64,000 nt of DNA from QYOJ01 sp964642545 (GTDB lineage: Bacteria; Bacteroidota; Bacteroidia; Bacteroidales; FEN-979), in contig CAZXQU010000005.1 in the NCBI GenBank assembly GCA_964642545.1, forward strand, positions 1 through 64,000. Reading direction: 5' to 3'. The translations under genes were made by a program, and so were the position numbers. The stretch's first letter is position 1. Each line of letters opens with the position of its first letter. Below, one piece after another: positions 1 through 7,569 of this stretch. The notes beneath the pieces are model-generated. The model was not told the DNA's origin, ran no database searches, and saw only the letters and a list, made by a program, of their open reading frames with translations.

Positions 1-92
1 CTGATGAGAACCAGAATCATGACTGCCAGGAAGACCGGTGATAGAACCAGCAGGCCGAAAAAGGAAAAAAGGATGTCGAAAAATCGAATCAT
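1..92 (-). CDS. Undecaprenyl-phosphate sugar transferase, N-terminal fragment (PglC/WcaJ-like)
   Basis: Only the first 30 codons lie in the window. They begin MIRFFDILFSFFGLLVLSPV and continue as one hydrophobic segment. The Arg-Phe-Phe-Asp-Ile start followed by a re-entrant membrane helix with a conserved SP is the usual opening of bacterial polyprenyl-phosphate sugar-1-phosphate transferases, which start glycan assembly by loading a sugar phosphate on undecaprenyl phosphate at the inner membrane. The catalytic region is outside the window. It lies about 50 bp downstream of the Cys-cluster gene and downstream of a DegT aminotransferase on the same strand, which fits a PglC/PglE-type amino-sugar pathway. 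That pathway link is inference. Confidence 0.75.
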   Translation of the reverse strand, partial: MIRFFDILFSFFGLLVLSPVFLAVMILVLI

Positions 93-142
93 AATGGAAT
101 TCCGGGTATCAGGGATTTTTACACCTGAAAAGTTTAAGTGCA

Positions 143-847
143 TCAACAATCAAAACCCGGGCGTTTGAACGACTCTGCTTCCGGGAAAAGATGGTTTACT
201 TCCTGTTTAATGATTGCAAGTTTAGCAAGAAAAACCAGAATTGAATCCTCATAGAGAGGAAAATTCTTTAATATTTTCGCAAATGCATTGATCGATCCCT
301 CCAGACTGATCAGGGCAACTTTTGCCGAACCATCCTGGTCATCCTTGAAAGTTTCATGATCATCCTGTTCAAATCGCGCGGAGGCTCTCTTGATTTTTAC
401 ACCGATCTGCAGGCTGTACCACCGGACTGTTTCATAGGCATTCAGGATCTCTGAATCGCGATCAGAGTTCCGGGTTTCGATAATGTTAAACGAGTCTGCC
501 ATGTGATGACGAAAATCATTCAGCCATATGTTGACCTCCAATCCATAAGTGACAGTCTCTTTGATCAAAGCGGCAAATCGCTGATGAATCACAGGAGGGA
601 GATCAGGTTCCAGCTCTTCGATATTGATCCCCATCTCCTCAGCCATCTGATTAATCATCCCGATTGCATCATCGAGATTGTTTGTCATCCTTTCCCAGAA
701 AGCATTACTTTGAAGGTCGAGCTCCACAACGGGTAATGGATTTTCCAGCTCATCAGCATAGACCCGGCACTGGTTCGACTTTGAACACCGTTCGCACCAA
801 CGATCACAATAGTTGTAGATCGACGGAATAAAATGTTGATTTTTCAT
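143..847 (-). CDS. Uncharacterised protein with N-terminal Cys cluster
   Basis: I do not recognise a named family for this 234-residue protein. The N-terminus has four closely spaced cysteines (C14, C18, C21, C27, pattern CxxxCxxC-x5-C), which looks like a metal or Fe-S site. The rest is acidic and mostly helical, with no signal peptide or membrane segment, so a cytoplasmic location is likely. It lies between a DegT aminotransferase (upstream, 113 bp away) and a sugar transferase (downstream, 50 bp) on the same strand and is probably co-transcribed with the latter. A strong inverted repeat and a dispersed 38-bp repeat occupy its upstream gap, so the gene may be transcriptionally separate from the aminotransferase. 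Function unknown. Confidence 0.7.
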   Translation of the reverse strand: MKNQHFIPSIYNYCDRWCERCSKSNQCRVYADELENPLPVVELDLQSNAFWERMTNNLDDAIGMINQMAEEMGINIEELEPDLPPVIHQRFAALIKETVTYGLEVNIWLNDFRHHMADSFNIIETRNSDRDSEILNAYETVRWYSLQIGVKIKRASARFEQDDHETFKDDQDGSAKVALISLEGSINAFAKILKNFPLYEDSILVFLAKLAIIKQEVNHLFPEAESFKRPGFDC

Positions 848-858
848 AGTTGAAAAGC

Positions 859-898
859 ATTAATGGGTGAATAATTTGGATTATTTACACCCATTAAT
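859..898. repeat. Inverted repeat (11-bp perfect arms)
   Basis: Arms ATTAATGGGTG (859-869) and CACCCATTAAT (888-898) are perfect complements, and pairing extends a further five bases with a one-base bulge. It sits directly upstream of the 847 start codon and shares its right arm with the 38-bp dispersed repeat that follows. There is no T-tract, so an ordinary intrinsic terminator is unlikely. It could be a leader hairpin for the minus-strand gene or the palindromic half of a REP element. Confidence 0.7.
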
Positions 899-928
899 CG
901 GGTTTAGGGGTAAAAGGTTATACGTTGG
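891..928 (+). repeat. Dispersed 38-bp REP-like element, copy 1
   Basis: This 38-bp stretch matches 30606-30643 (reverse orientation) at 35 of 38 positions by eye, and its right half resembles 44920-44941. The best conserved part is AAAAGGTTATACGTTGG. All copies are intergenic, and copy 2 abuts a RAYT transposase gene, which suggests a REP element mobilised by that enzyme. Confidence 0.7.
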
Positions 929-942
929 AGCTGTTTTTTTTT

Positions 943-966
943 CGCTATCTCGCTATCTCGCTACCT
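943..966. repeat. Tandem repeat, three 8-bp units, over a stop codon
   Basis: CGCTATCT occurs at 943-950 and 951-958, followed by CGCTACCT at 959-966. The last unit contains the stop codon (961-963, minus strand) of the DegT aminotransferase gene, so the C-terminal codons and the terminator of translation lie in repeat DNA. It belongs to the window-wide set of 7-8 bp tandem arrays at gene ends. Confidence 0.8.
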
Positions 967-2172
967 CACCACCTCCTCAACCGCCTCTACAACAGCTCGT
1001 ACAACCGTATCGACATTCTCATCCGTAAGATCGTAATAGACCGGCAAGGTAATCTCTCTTGAATAATTGTCATATGCAACTGGATAATCGCGAATCGCGT
1101 ATCCCGTATCTCGATAATAGGTCATCATGGGAAGAGGCACAAAGTGAACGTTTACCGCCACCTCCCGCCTAAAGATCCCCTGAATGATCTGATCCCTCTG
1201 CTCTTCCGTTATACCTTTGATCCTTAATAGAAATACGTGGTAAGAGGATTTCCTCTCCGGGGTTTCGTACAGGGGTATCTGTGCCCATTTGTAGGGAGCA
1301 AATGCTGCGGCGTACCTGTCGAATATCGCTTTCCGGCGAACCAGCATGTCACTGTCGTACCGTTCCAGTTCTGCCATTCCCATGGCAGCCTGAATATCGG
1401 TCATGTTGTATTTGTATCCGGGTTCCACAATATCGTACCGCCAATTTCCGATTTGCGTTTTTGCCAGGGCATCTTTGGTTTGTCCGTGGAGGGATTTGAT
1501 GTTGAGTTCTTTGTAAACTGCTTCGTTATCAAAAGGCTGCGGAAGGTTCAGGCAAACTGCACCTCCTTCGGCTGTAGTAAGGTTCTTGACGGCATGAAAG
1601 GAGTAAACAGTGACATCTGTCAGGCTGCCAGTGCGTTTTCCGATATACCAGCCTCCAATCGAATGGGCGGCATCGGAGAGTACAAGGATCCGGCCTAACA
1701 TCTCTTGTTCCCTGGACGTGGGACGGAACTGTTTACGGATATCCAAACGTTGAACAAGTGCATTGATGGCATCGTAATCGCAAGGGAATCCTGCGATATC
1801 AACAGGCATGATCACTTTTGTGCGAGGGGTTATCGCCTTTTTAATGGCACCCACCGAAATATTAAAGTCCTCGCCAACATCAACAAAAACCACTTTCGCT
1901 CCGCAATGGACAACAACATTGGCGGTAGCACAGTAGGTATATGCCGGAACGATCACTTCGTCACCATTCCCAACCCCAAACCACCGCAGCATCAACTCCA
2001 GTCCAGATGAACCGGAATTGACACAGAAAGTCACCTTCTGTCCGCCAAACGCTGTGAGATTTTTTTCGAACTGTTTGGTTCTTGGCCCGGTAGTAATCCA
2101 CCCTGAATAGAGCGCCTCAACGACAGCGTCGGTGATCTTTTTGTCCATACGGGGTGGGGAAAACGGGATCAA
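961..2172 (-). CDS. DegT/DnrJ/EryC1/StrS-family PLP aminotransferase
   Basis: The 403-residue protein is a full-length sugar aminotransferase that would transfer an amino group from glutamate to a nucleotide-linked keto-sugar. The family opening (IPFSPP), the GWITTGP segment, the Asp of SDAAHS (D167) and the PLP-binding lysine in SFHAVKNLTTAEGG (K196) are all visible. The homologous start is a TTG at 2172; the next ATG, at 2148, would remove the conserved N-terminus. Residues about 352-363 (YRDTGYAIRDY) are encoded by a direct-repeat-like stretch resembling insertions in ispE and a glycosyltransferase further along. With the sugar transferase at the left edge it fits PglE-type synthesis of an amino-sugar for a surface glycan. 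Confidence 0.9.
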   Translation of the reverse strand: MIPFSPPRMDKKITDAVVEALYSGWITTGPRTKQFEKNLTAFGGQKVTFCVNSGSSGLELMLRWFGVGNGDEVIVPAYTYCATANVVVHCGAKVVFVDVGEDFNISVGAIKKAITPRTKVIMPVDIAGFPCDYDAINALVQRLDIRKQFRPTSREQEMLGRILVLSDAAHSIGGWYIGKRTGSLTDVTVYSFHAVKNLTTAEGGAVCLNLPQPFDNEAVYKELNIKSLHGQTKDALAKTQIGNWRYDIVEPGYKYNMTDIQAAMGMAELERYDSDMLVRRKAIFDRYAAAFAPYKWAQIPLYETPERKSSYHVFLLRIKGITEEQRDQIIQGIFRREVAVNVHFVPLPMMTYYRDTGYAIRDYPVAYDNYSREITLPVYYDLTDENVDTVVRAVVEAVEEVVR

Positions 2173-2174
2173 AG

Positions 2175-2210
2175 TAATTAAGAATTATGAGTTACGATTT
2201 ACGAATTATC
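2175..2210. repeat. Degenerate A/T-rich short tandem repeat
   Basis: A run of imperfect units related to AATTACGA (GAATTATGAGTTACGATTTACGAATTAT) fills the 45-bp gap between purC and the DegT gene. It resembles the ACGAATT arrays at 31219 and 38849. No promoter or hairpin is evident. Confidence 0.5.
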
Positions 2211-2217
2211 AGTTTAA

Positions 2218-3168
2218 TCAGTGTGATTGAAGCCAACGGAGAATATTTTGCTCTACACGTTTGATCACATCAGAAGTGTCGGATTTTAAGAAACTCTCAC
2301 CGGTGATCTTTTCATAGAGTTCAATATACCTTTCCGAAATCTGGTTCACAATGTCATCGGTCATTTCGGGGACCTGCTGTCCGGCGTTTCCCATGAAATT
2401 ATTCGCCATCAGCCATTCCCTCACAAACTCCTTTGAAAGCTGTTTCTGTTGCTCTCCATTCGCCTGGCGCTCTTCGTATCCGCCGAGGTAGAAATAACGT
2501 GAAGAATCCGGGGTGTGGATCTCATCGATCAGATAAATCGTTCCATCGTCGCCTTTACCAAACTCATATTTTGTATCAACAAGGATCAGCCCTTTCTCTC
2601 TTGCCATTTCGGTGCCACGCTGGAACAGTTCCCTGGTGTATTTCTCAAGAAGTGCATAATCTTCAGCAGAGACAAGACCATGGCTGATGATCTCCTCTTT
2701 TGAGATATCTTCATCATGTCCTTCTGTGGCTTTGGTGGTGGGCGTGACGATAGGTTCGGGAAACCGCTCGTGCTCTTTCATCCCGTCGGGTATTGGCACT
2801 CCGCAAATCTCACGTGAACCATTTTTATAGGATCTCCATGAACTGCCAGTCAGGTAGCCCCGGATGATCATCTCTACCGGAAAGGGTTTACAGTATTTGC
2901 CAATCGTGACGCTTGGGTCGGGACTGTCAATCTTCCAATTGGGACAGATATCTTCCGTCGCATCCAGGAATTTAATGGCAATCTGGTTCAAAACCTGACC
3001 CTTGTATGGAATGCCTCTCGGAAGTACTACGTCAAATGCGCTGATGCGGTCGGATGTGACCATCACCAAATAGGTGTCATCAATGTTGTATACATCTCTT
3101 ACTTTCCCTTTGTAGAGGCTTTTTTGGCCGGGAAAACTGAACTCGGTTTTTCGGATTACGTTCTCCAT
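2218..3168 (-). CDS. purC: Phosphoribosylaminoimidazole-succinocarboxamide synthase
   Basis: SAICAR synthetase joins CAIR and aspartate using ATP in de novo purine synthesis. The 316-residue protein shows the family landmarks: the LYKGKVRDVY loop, SDRISAFDVVLP, the RGYLTGSSW segment and the EIHTPDSSRYF substrate-binding motif. I start at the ATG at 3168 (MENVIRKTEF) and not the upstream in-frame TTG at 3195, because that TTG forms the end of a perfect TAACTTTG -7 box. It is followed on the same strand by the DegT gene after a 45-bp repeat-filled gap. No anomaly is seen. Confidence 0.95.
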   Translation of the reverse strand: MENVIRKTEFSFPGQKSLYKGKVRDVYNIDDTYLVMVTSDRISAFDVVLPRGIPYKGQVLNQIAIKFLDATEDICPNWKIDSPDPSVTIGKYCKPFPVEMIIRGYLTGSSWRSYKNGSREICGVPIPDGMKEHERFPEPIVTPTTKATEGHDEDISKEEIISHGLVSAEDYALLEKYTRELFQRGTEMAREKGLILVDTKYEFGKGDDGTIYLIDEIHTPDSSRYFYLGGYEERQANGEQQKQLSKEFVREWLMANNFMGNAGQQVPEMTDDIVNQISERYIELYEKITGESFLKSDTSDVIKRVEQNILRWLQSH

Positions 3169-3192
3169 ATTCACGTGTTGTTTTGTGGTTGA

Positions 3193-3200
3193 CAAAGTTA
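3193..3200 (-). promoter_or_regulatory. Bacteroidota -7 box for purC
   Basis: TAACTTTG on the minus strand matches TAnnTTTG exactly and predicts a start site near 3186, about 18 nt before the purC ATG. A clear TTG -33 element at 19-21 bp spacing is not seen. Confidence 0.55.
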
Positions 3201-3221
3201 GGCAAATTAAAAAATTGAAGG

Positions 3222-4163
3222 TTATTTCGAATAAGCTTTTATGATCCGGCCCACCAGCTTATGCCGGATGATATCCTTTTCATCCAGGTAAACAAATGAG
3301 ATTCCCGGCACCTCATTCAGGATCGATTGGGCTTGGATCAGCCCCGACTCCTGTTTCGGTGGCAAGTCGATCTGAGTAATATCTCCTGTAACAATGAATT
3401 TAGCAGAGGCTCCCATTCGTGTCAGGAACATTTTTAACTGTCCTGGTGTTGTATTCTGGGCTTCGTCCAGGATCGCAAAGGCATTGTTGAGTGTTCGTCC
3501 ACGCATGAAAGCCAGCGGGGCCACCTCGATGGTGCCATCTTCGAGGAACGCAAGCAGCTTTTGTGTTGGCAGCATGTCGCGAAGGGCATCATAGAGTGGT
3601 TGGAGGTAAGGATCAAGTTTCTCTTTGAGGTCGCCCGGAAGGAAACCAAGGTTCTCACCAGCTTCCACTGCTGGCCGTGTAAGGATGATCCGTTGGACCT
3701 CTTTGTTTTTTAAGGCCCTCACTGCCAAGGCAATTGCTGTGTAGGTTTTCCCGGTACCAGCTGGTCCGATAGCGAGCATCAGGTCATCCTTGTCAATGGC
3801 CTCAACCATCTTCTGTTGGTTAGGGGTGCGTGCCCGGATGAGCATGCCGTTCCGGCCATGAACCAGCACGCCAGCATGATGCCCCTCTGGCTTCAGTGGG
3901 ATTGATCCGTTTTCAGCAGCCAGGAGATACGTGATATCTCCCTTCGTAAGCCTGCCAAAATTCTCATAGTGGAGCAGGAGTGTGGTGAACTTCTCTTCAA
4001 ACTCAAGCAACAGTGACTCTTCACCCATTGCCTTAATCACATTGTCGCGTGCAACGATTTTCAGTTTTGGGAAGAAATTCCTTACTTCATAAAGGTTTTG
4101 ATCATTGACGCCAAAGATCTCCAATGGGTCAACTGATTCAATCCGGATTATTTTTTCGCTCAT
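3222..4163 (-). CDS. phoH: PhoH-family ATPase
   Basis: Cytoplasmic P-loop ATPase of the PhoH/YbeZ family, associated with RNA metabolism and ribosome-related functions (family knowledge). Of 313 residues, an N-terminal KH-like region precedes a Walker A GPAGTGKT (133-140) and a Walker B-type ILDEAQN. The start is the ATG at 4163 (MSEKIIRIES); an in-frame GTG at 4220 would lie upstream of the promoter box and inside the neighbouring gene. It is divergent from the SAM-hydrolase-type gene, and the two promoters overlap. The 53-bp gap to purC contains the purC promoter. Confidence 0.92.
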   Translation of the reverse strand: MSEKIIRIESVDPLEIFGVNDQNLYEVRNFFPKLKIVARDNVIKAMGEESLLLEFEEKFTTLLLHYENFGRLTKGDITYLLAAENGSIPLKPEGHHAGVLVHGRNGMLIRARTPNQQKMVEAIDKDDLMLAIGPAGTGKTYTAIALAVRALKNKEVQRIILTRPAVEAGENLGFLPGDLKEKLDPYLQPLYDALRDMLPTQKLLAFLEDGTIEVAPLAFMRGRTLNNAFAILDEAQNTTPGQLKMFLTRMGASAKFIVTGDITQIDLPPKQESGLIQAQSILNEVPGISFVYLDEKDIIRHKLVGRIIKAYSK

Positions 4164-4174
4164 CAAAAAATATA

Positions 4175-4182
4175 TACCTTTG
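4175..4182 (+). promoter_or_regulatory. -7 box for the 4207 gene, overlapping the phoH promoter
   Basis: TACCTTTG matches TAnnTTTG exactly; predicted start near 4189, 18 nt before the ATG at 4207. It lies to the left of the oppositely oriented phoH box, so the two promoters face each other and their initial transcripts overlap. Confidence 0.6.
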
Positions 4183-4187
4183 ATTCG

Positions 4188-4195
4188 CAAAAGTA
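4188..4195 (-). promoter_or_regulatory. -7 box for phoH
   Basis: TACTTTTG on the minus strand matches TAnnTTTG exactly and predicts a start near 4181, 18 nt upstream of the phoH ATG. Its upstream region lies inside the coding sequence of the divergent gene. Confidence 0.6.
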
Positions 4196-4206
4196 CAAAT
4201 AAATCA

Positions 4207-4986
4207 ATGCCTGTCATCACACTGACCAGCGACTGGGGAAAGAAGGATCATTACCGCGGAGCCGTTAAAGGCGCTATTCTGCGCCAACTGCCAAAAGCTG
4301 TCATTGTTGATATCTCACATGAGATCCCTCCGTTTGACCTGAACCAGGCAGCTTTTATTATCCGAAATTTCTATGCCAACTTCCCGGAAGGCACTGTTCA
4401 TCTTATCGGAATCAACACCGAAGCCTCTATCGAGAGTCCCCATACCTTAGTGTTCCACAAGGGACATTATTTTATCGGGGCCGACAATGGGATCTTCTCC
4501 CTTATTTTTGACGAGATACCTGAGCATATTATCGAACTCGACATCATCCAGGATTCCGACTATTTCACTTTTTCTACTCGTGATGTCTTTGTAAAAGCTG
4601 CCTGTCATATCGCAGCAGGCAAACCCAAGGAGGAACTCGGGCACAAGAAAGAGAAGGTGCTGGTTAAAATGGCATTCCAACCGGTGATTAGCGCCGACCA
4701 GATCAAAGGAAAAGTGATCTACGTGGATCGTTATGGCAATTCGTTTGCTAATATTACAGAGGAACTCTTCAATTCAATGGTTAAAAACCGGAAGTTTGTC
4801 ATCACCTTTCGATCTCCCAATTACCGGATTACCCGCATCAGCAAATCATACCTGGATGTCCATGAAGGAGAGATGCTAGCTCTCTTCAGCACCAGCGGCT
4901 ATCTTGAGATTGCCATCAATCGCGGCGATGCCAGCAGCCTGCTGGGCTTAAAGCTGGATACTTCTGTCCTAATAGAAACTGGGTAG
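4207..4986 (+). CDS. SAM hydroxide adenosyltransferase (DUF62 family)
   Basis: A 259-residue member of the family that includes bacterial chlorinase/fluorinase; most members use water to split S-adenosylmethionine into adenosine and methionine (family knowledge). The opening PVITLTSDWGKKDHYRG, the VDISHEIPPFDLNQAAF segment, GADNGIFS and the C-terminal DRYGNSFANI half-domain are all typical. The start at 4207 is set by the -7 box at 4175-4182; the longer frame from 4105 overlaps phoH coding sequence and adds atypical residues. Cytoplasmic. Not in an obvious operon; gldF follows after 76 bp with its own promoter. I did not assign the catalytic triad residue by residue. Confidence 0.88.
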   Translation: MPVITLTSDWGKKDHYRGAVKGAILRQLPKAVIVDISHEIPPFDLNQAAFIIRNFYANFPEGTVHLIGINTEASIESPHTLVFHKGHYFIGADNGIFSLIFDEIPEHIIELDIIQDSDYFTFSTRDVFVKAACHIAAGKPKEELGHKKEKVLVKMAFQPVISADQIKGKVIYVDRYGNSFANITEELFNSMVKNRKFVITFRSPNYRITRISKSYLDVHEGEMLALFSTSGYLEIAINRGDASSLLGLKLDTSVLIETG

Positions 4987-5032
4987 TTGTTGGTTGTCGC
5001 GTATCCTTGATCCCTCATCTCAATTTATATTT

Positions 5033-5040
5033 TAACTTTG
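5033..5040 (+). promoter_or_regulatory. -7 box for gldF
   Basis: TAACTTTG matches TAnnTTTG, with a TTG at 5007-5009 (23-bp spacing, slightly long) as a possible -33 element. Predicted start near 5047, 16 nt before the gldF ATG. Confidence 0.55.
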
Positions 5041-5062
5041 CATTCCAAACCAGGCCTGCTCC

Positions 5063-5794
5063 ATGTACACCCTTTTTAAGAAGGAATTGAACGGATTTCT
5101 GAACTCCCTGATAGGGTATATAGTAATCGTTGTATTCTTATTGGTTATCGGACTCTTTCTCTGGGTTTTTCCATTGCAGTTCAATATTTTCGACTTTGGA
5201 TATGCCAATGTCGATGGCCTCTTTCTGCTTGGTCCGTTCGTTTTTCTGTTTCTGATTCCGGCAATCACGATGCGCTCTTTTGCCGATGAGAAAAGGAGTG
5301 GGACACTCGAACTACTGATGACCCAACCACTGACTGACCTGCAAGTAATCCTGGCTAAATTCTTTGCCGGTATGGCACTTGTGATCTTTTCCCTGATCCC
5401 TACGCTGGTCTATGTCTATACGGTTTACCAACTGGGATTGCCATCTGGAAATCTCGACATGGGTAGCATTTGGGGATCTTACATTGGATTGATCATGCTG
5501 GCCGGTGCTTTCGTTTCGATTGGAATCTTTTCATCCTCCCTAACAGATAACCAAATTGTCTCCTTTATCCTTGCTGTGTTCCTGAGTTTCTTCATGTACA
5601 TCGGATTTGAGTTTATCTATACCTTCATCATCTCCGGAAAAACGGGACTTCTGGTCCAGTCCATCGGATTGAGCGACCATTATTCCTCCATGAGTCGTGG
5701 GGTAATCGATACGCGCGACCTGATCTACTTCCTCAGCGTGATGGCGTTTTTTATACTATTGACAAAGGTGAAGCTAGAGAGTAGGAAATGGTGA
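5063..5794 (+). CDS. gldF: Gliding-motility-type ABC transporter permease GldF
   Basis: A 243-residue integral membrane protein with about six helices (first at residues 15-35), and the cytoplasmic PAITMRSFADEKRSGTLELLMTQPLTDLQVILAKF motif region, diagnostic of ABC-2 permeases of this type. In gliding Bacteroidota GldA/GldF/GldG form an ABC complex. No GldA ATPase is found here, so it must be encoded elsewhere. The stop codon lies in a short tandem array (5785-5836) that also covers the start of gldG. Presence of GldFG is common in non-gliding Bacteroidota, so motility should not be assumed. Confidence 0.9.
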   Translation: MYTLFKKELNGFLNSLIGYIVIVVFLLVIGLFLWVFPLQFNIFDFGYANVDGLFLLGPFVFLFLIPAITMRSFADEKRSGTLELLMTQPLTDLQVILAKFFAGMALVIFSLIPTLVYVYTVYQLGLPSGNLDMGSIWGSYIGLIMLAGAFVSIGIFSSSLTDNQIVSFILAVFLSFFMYIGFEFIYTFIISGKTGLLVQSIGLSDHYSSMSRGVIDTRDLIYFLSVMAFFILLTKVKLESRKW

Positions 5795-5836
5795 AATAGT
5801 GAAAATGGTGAAATAGCGAAATGCGAAAAGCGAAAA
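5785..5836. repeat. Short tandem repeat bridging gldF stop and gldG start
   Basis: Imperfect units of the form GAAATGGT / GAAATAGT / GAAATAGC / GAAATGC run from the last codons of gldF across the 26-bp gap into the first codons of gldG (MRKAKNK). Both the stop and the start codon are supplied by repeat DNA. Related words recur at 37518-37578. Confidence 0.75.
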
Positions 5837-7569
5837 ACAAAAAGTGGGACATTAAGCGGAATAATATTCTTCAGGTAACCCTGGGGATTGTGATTATTTT
5901 GCTTGTGAACATTATCGCTTCCTTTGTTTTTACTCGAGTTGACCTGACAGCCGAAAAACGTTACTCATTATCACCTGCTGTAAAAAGCATGCTAAAGGGG
6001 CTTGATGACGATGTTTTCTTCAGGGTTTACCTCGATGGAGAGTTGCCTTCCGGATTTCGCCGGCTTGCCAACGAAACCCGGGATATGCTCAACGAGTTCA
6101 GGGCCTACAGTGACCATATTCACTTCGAGTTCATCAATCCATCAGCGAGTCCGAATTCACGTGAGAGGAATGATACTTACAGACTTCTTGCAGAACAGGG
6201 GCTACAACCAACGGATCTTCGTGTAACCAACAAAGGAGAATCATCCCAACTGATCATTTTTCCCGGCACTATCGTGGTTTACCGGGGTCGGGAATTACCG
6301 GTACAGTTATTAATGACACAGCTGGGTCAGGATCCGCAAAAGGTGCTGAATAACTCCATCCAGGCACTCGAGTATAACCTGGGTAATGCGATTGACAAGC
6401 TCATCAATGCCACGAAACCCAGAGTTGCAATTCTGGAGGGGCAGGGAGAGTTATCGAGGGAGGAGACCCTGGATATGGAAGATGCACTCTCCGAATACTA
6501 CAATATTGAGAGAATTGTAATCAACAACAAGATCAACAGCCTGACTGTCAGGCTTAAGACTGATTCTTCCGGGTCGCCGTTGGTAAACAAATTCAAAGCA
6601 CTGATTATTGCGGGTCCCGAACGGCGTTTTGATGATCGGGATAAGTTCCTTATCGACCAGTTTATCATGCGTGGAGGAAGAGTATTGTGGATGATAGACC
6701 CTGTGTTTGCAAAAATGGACAGTTTGCAACAGTTTCCTTCTACCATGGGGATATCAAATGATATCAATATCGATGATATGCTTTTTAGCTATGGCGTGAG
6801 ACTAAACAAGAACCTTGTCATGGATATGAGCGCGCTGCCGATCCCGGTGAAAACCGGACAAGTTGGAGATCAGCCACAATTCGACTTCTTCCCATGGTAC
6901 TATTTCCCTTTGATCACACCCGCCAGCAATCATCCCGTTGTAAATGGTCTGAATGTTGTAAAAACGGAGTTTATCAGCAGTATCGACACCGTTGAAGCGC
7001 CCGGAGTGAAAAAAACGGTTTTACTTACCTCTTCCCCTTACTCACGGATTGTCAATGCGCCGGTGTTGATTGATCTTGAGATCCTTCGCGATGAACCTGA
7101 TCCGCGAATGTATAATAGCGGGGCACAGCCGGTTGCAGTTCTTCTTGAAGGGGAGTTCACATCGGCATACCTGTTCAGGCTTCCTCCCGAAATAGAGTTG
7201 AATAAAGATATCGACTTCCGGAAGAAGAGCAAACCTACACGTATGGTTGTAATTGCCGATGGCGATATCGCAAAGAACCAATATCATGTCACCCAGAAGT
7301 ACCCGTTGCCTCTGGGATATGACCAATTTACCGGCCAGACTTTTGGGAATAAAGAGCTTCTGATAAACATTATGAACTACCTGTGTGATGATTCGGGTCT
7401 GATCTCCATCCGATCGAGGGAGCTGAAGTTAAGGTTGCTGGATATGACAAAACTGGCATCTCAACGACCTTTATGGCAAGCTATTAATGTAATTCTCCCA
7501 ATCATTCTGATCCTTGGATTTGGCTTGATTAAGTCCCAGTTGCGGAGAAGAAAATATACCAGAAAATGA
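5821..7569 (+). CDS. gldG: Gliding-motility ABC transporter auxiliary protein GldG
   Basis: A 582-residue protein with one N-terminal transmembrane helix (about residues 18-38), a large extracytoplasmic region containing DLTAEKRYSLSPAVKSML and the YNLGNAIDKL/PRVAILEGQGE region typical of GldG (ABC_transp_aux), and a C-terminal helix followed by basic residues. It is the non-permease partner of GldF. The start ATG at 5821 lies in a tandem repeat shared with the end of gldF. Its stop overlaps the start of the DUF4340 gene by four bases (ATGA), so the three genes form one translationally coupled operon. Confidence 0.9.
   Translation: MRKAKNKKWDIKRNNILQVTLGIVIILLVNIIASFVFTRVDLTAEKRYSLSPAVKSMLKGLDDDVFFRVYLDGELPSGFRRLANETRDMLNEFRAYSDHIHFEFINPSASPNSRERNDTYRLLAEQGLQPTDLRVTNKGESSQLIIFPGTIVVYRGRELPVQLLMTQLGQDPQKVLNNSIQALEYNLGNAIDKLINATKPRVAILEGQGELSREETLDMEDALSEYYNIERIVINNKINSLTVRLKTDSSGSPLVNKFKALIIAGPERRFDDRDKFLIDQFIMRGGRVLWMIDPVFAKMDSLQQFPSTMGISNDINIDDMLFSYGVRLNKNLVMDMSALPIPVKTGQVGDQPQFDFFPWYYFPLITPASNHPVVNGLNVVKTEFISSIDTVEAPGVKKTVLLTSSPYSRIVNAPVLIDLEILRDEPDPRMYNSGAQPVAVLLEGEFTSAYLFRLPPEIELNKDIDFRKKSKPTRMVVIADGDIAKNQYHVTQKYPLPLGYDQFTGQTFGNKELLINIMNYLCDDSGLISIRSRELKLRLLDMTKLASQRPLWQAINVILPIILILGFGLIKSQLRRRKYTRK

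Noticed and set aside
943..966. CRISPR array
   Set aside because: None of the tandem arrays has 23-47 bp repeats separated by unique spacers, and no cas genes are present; units are 7-15 bp with no spacers.
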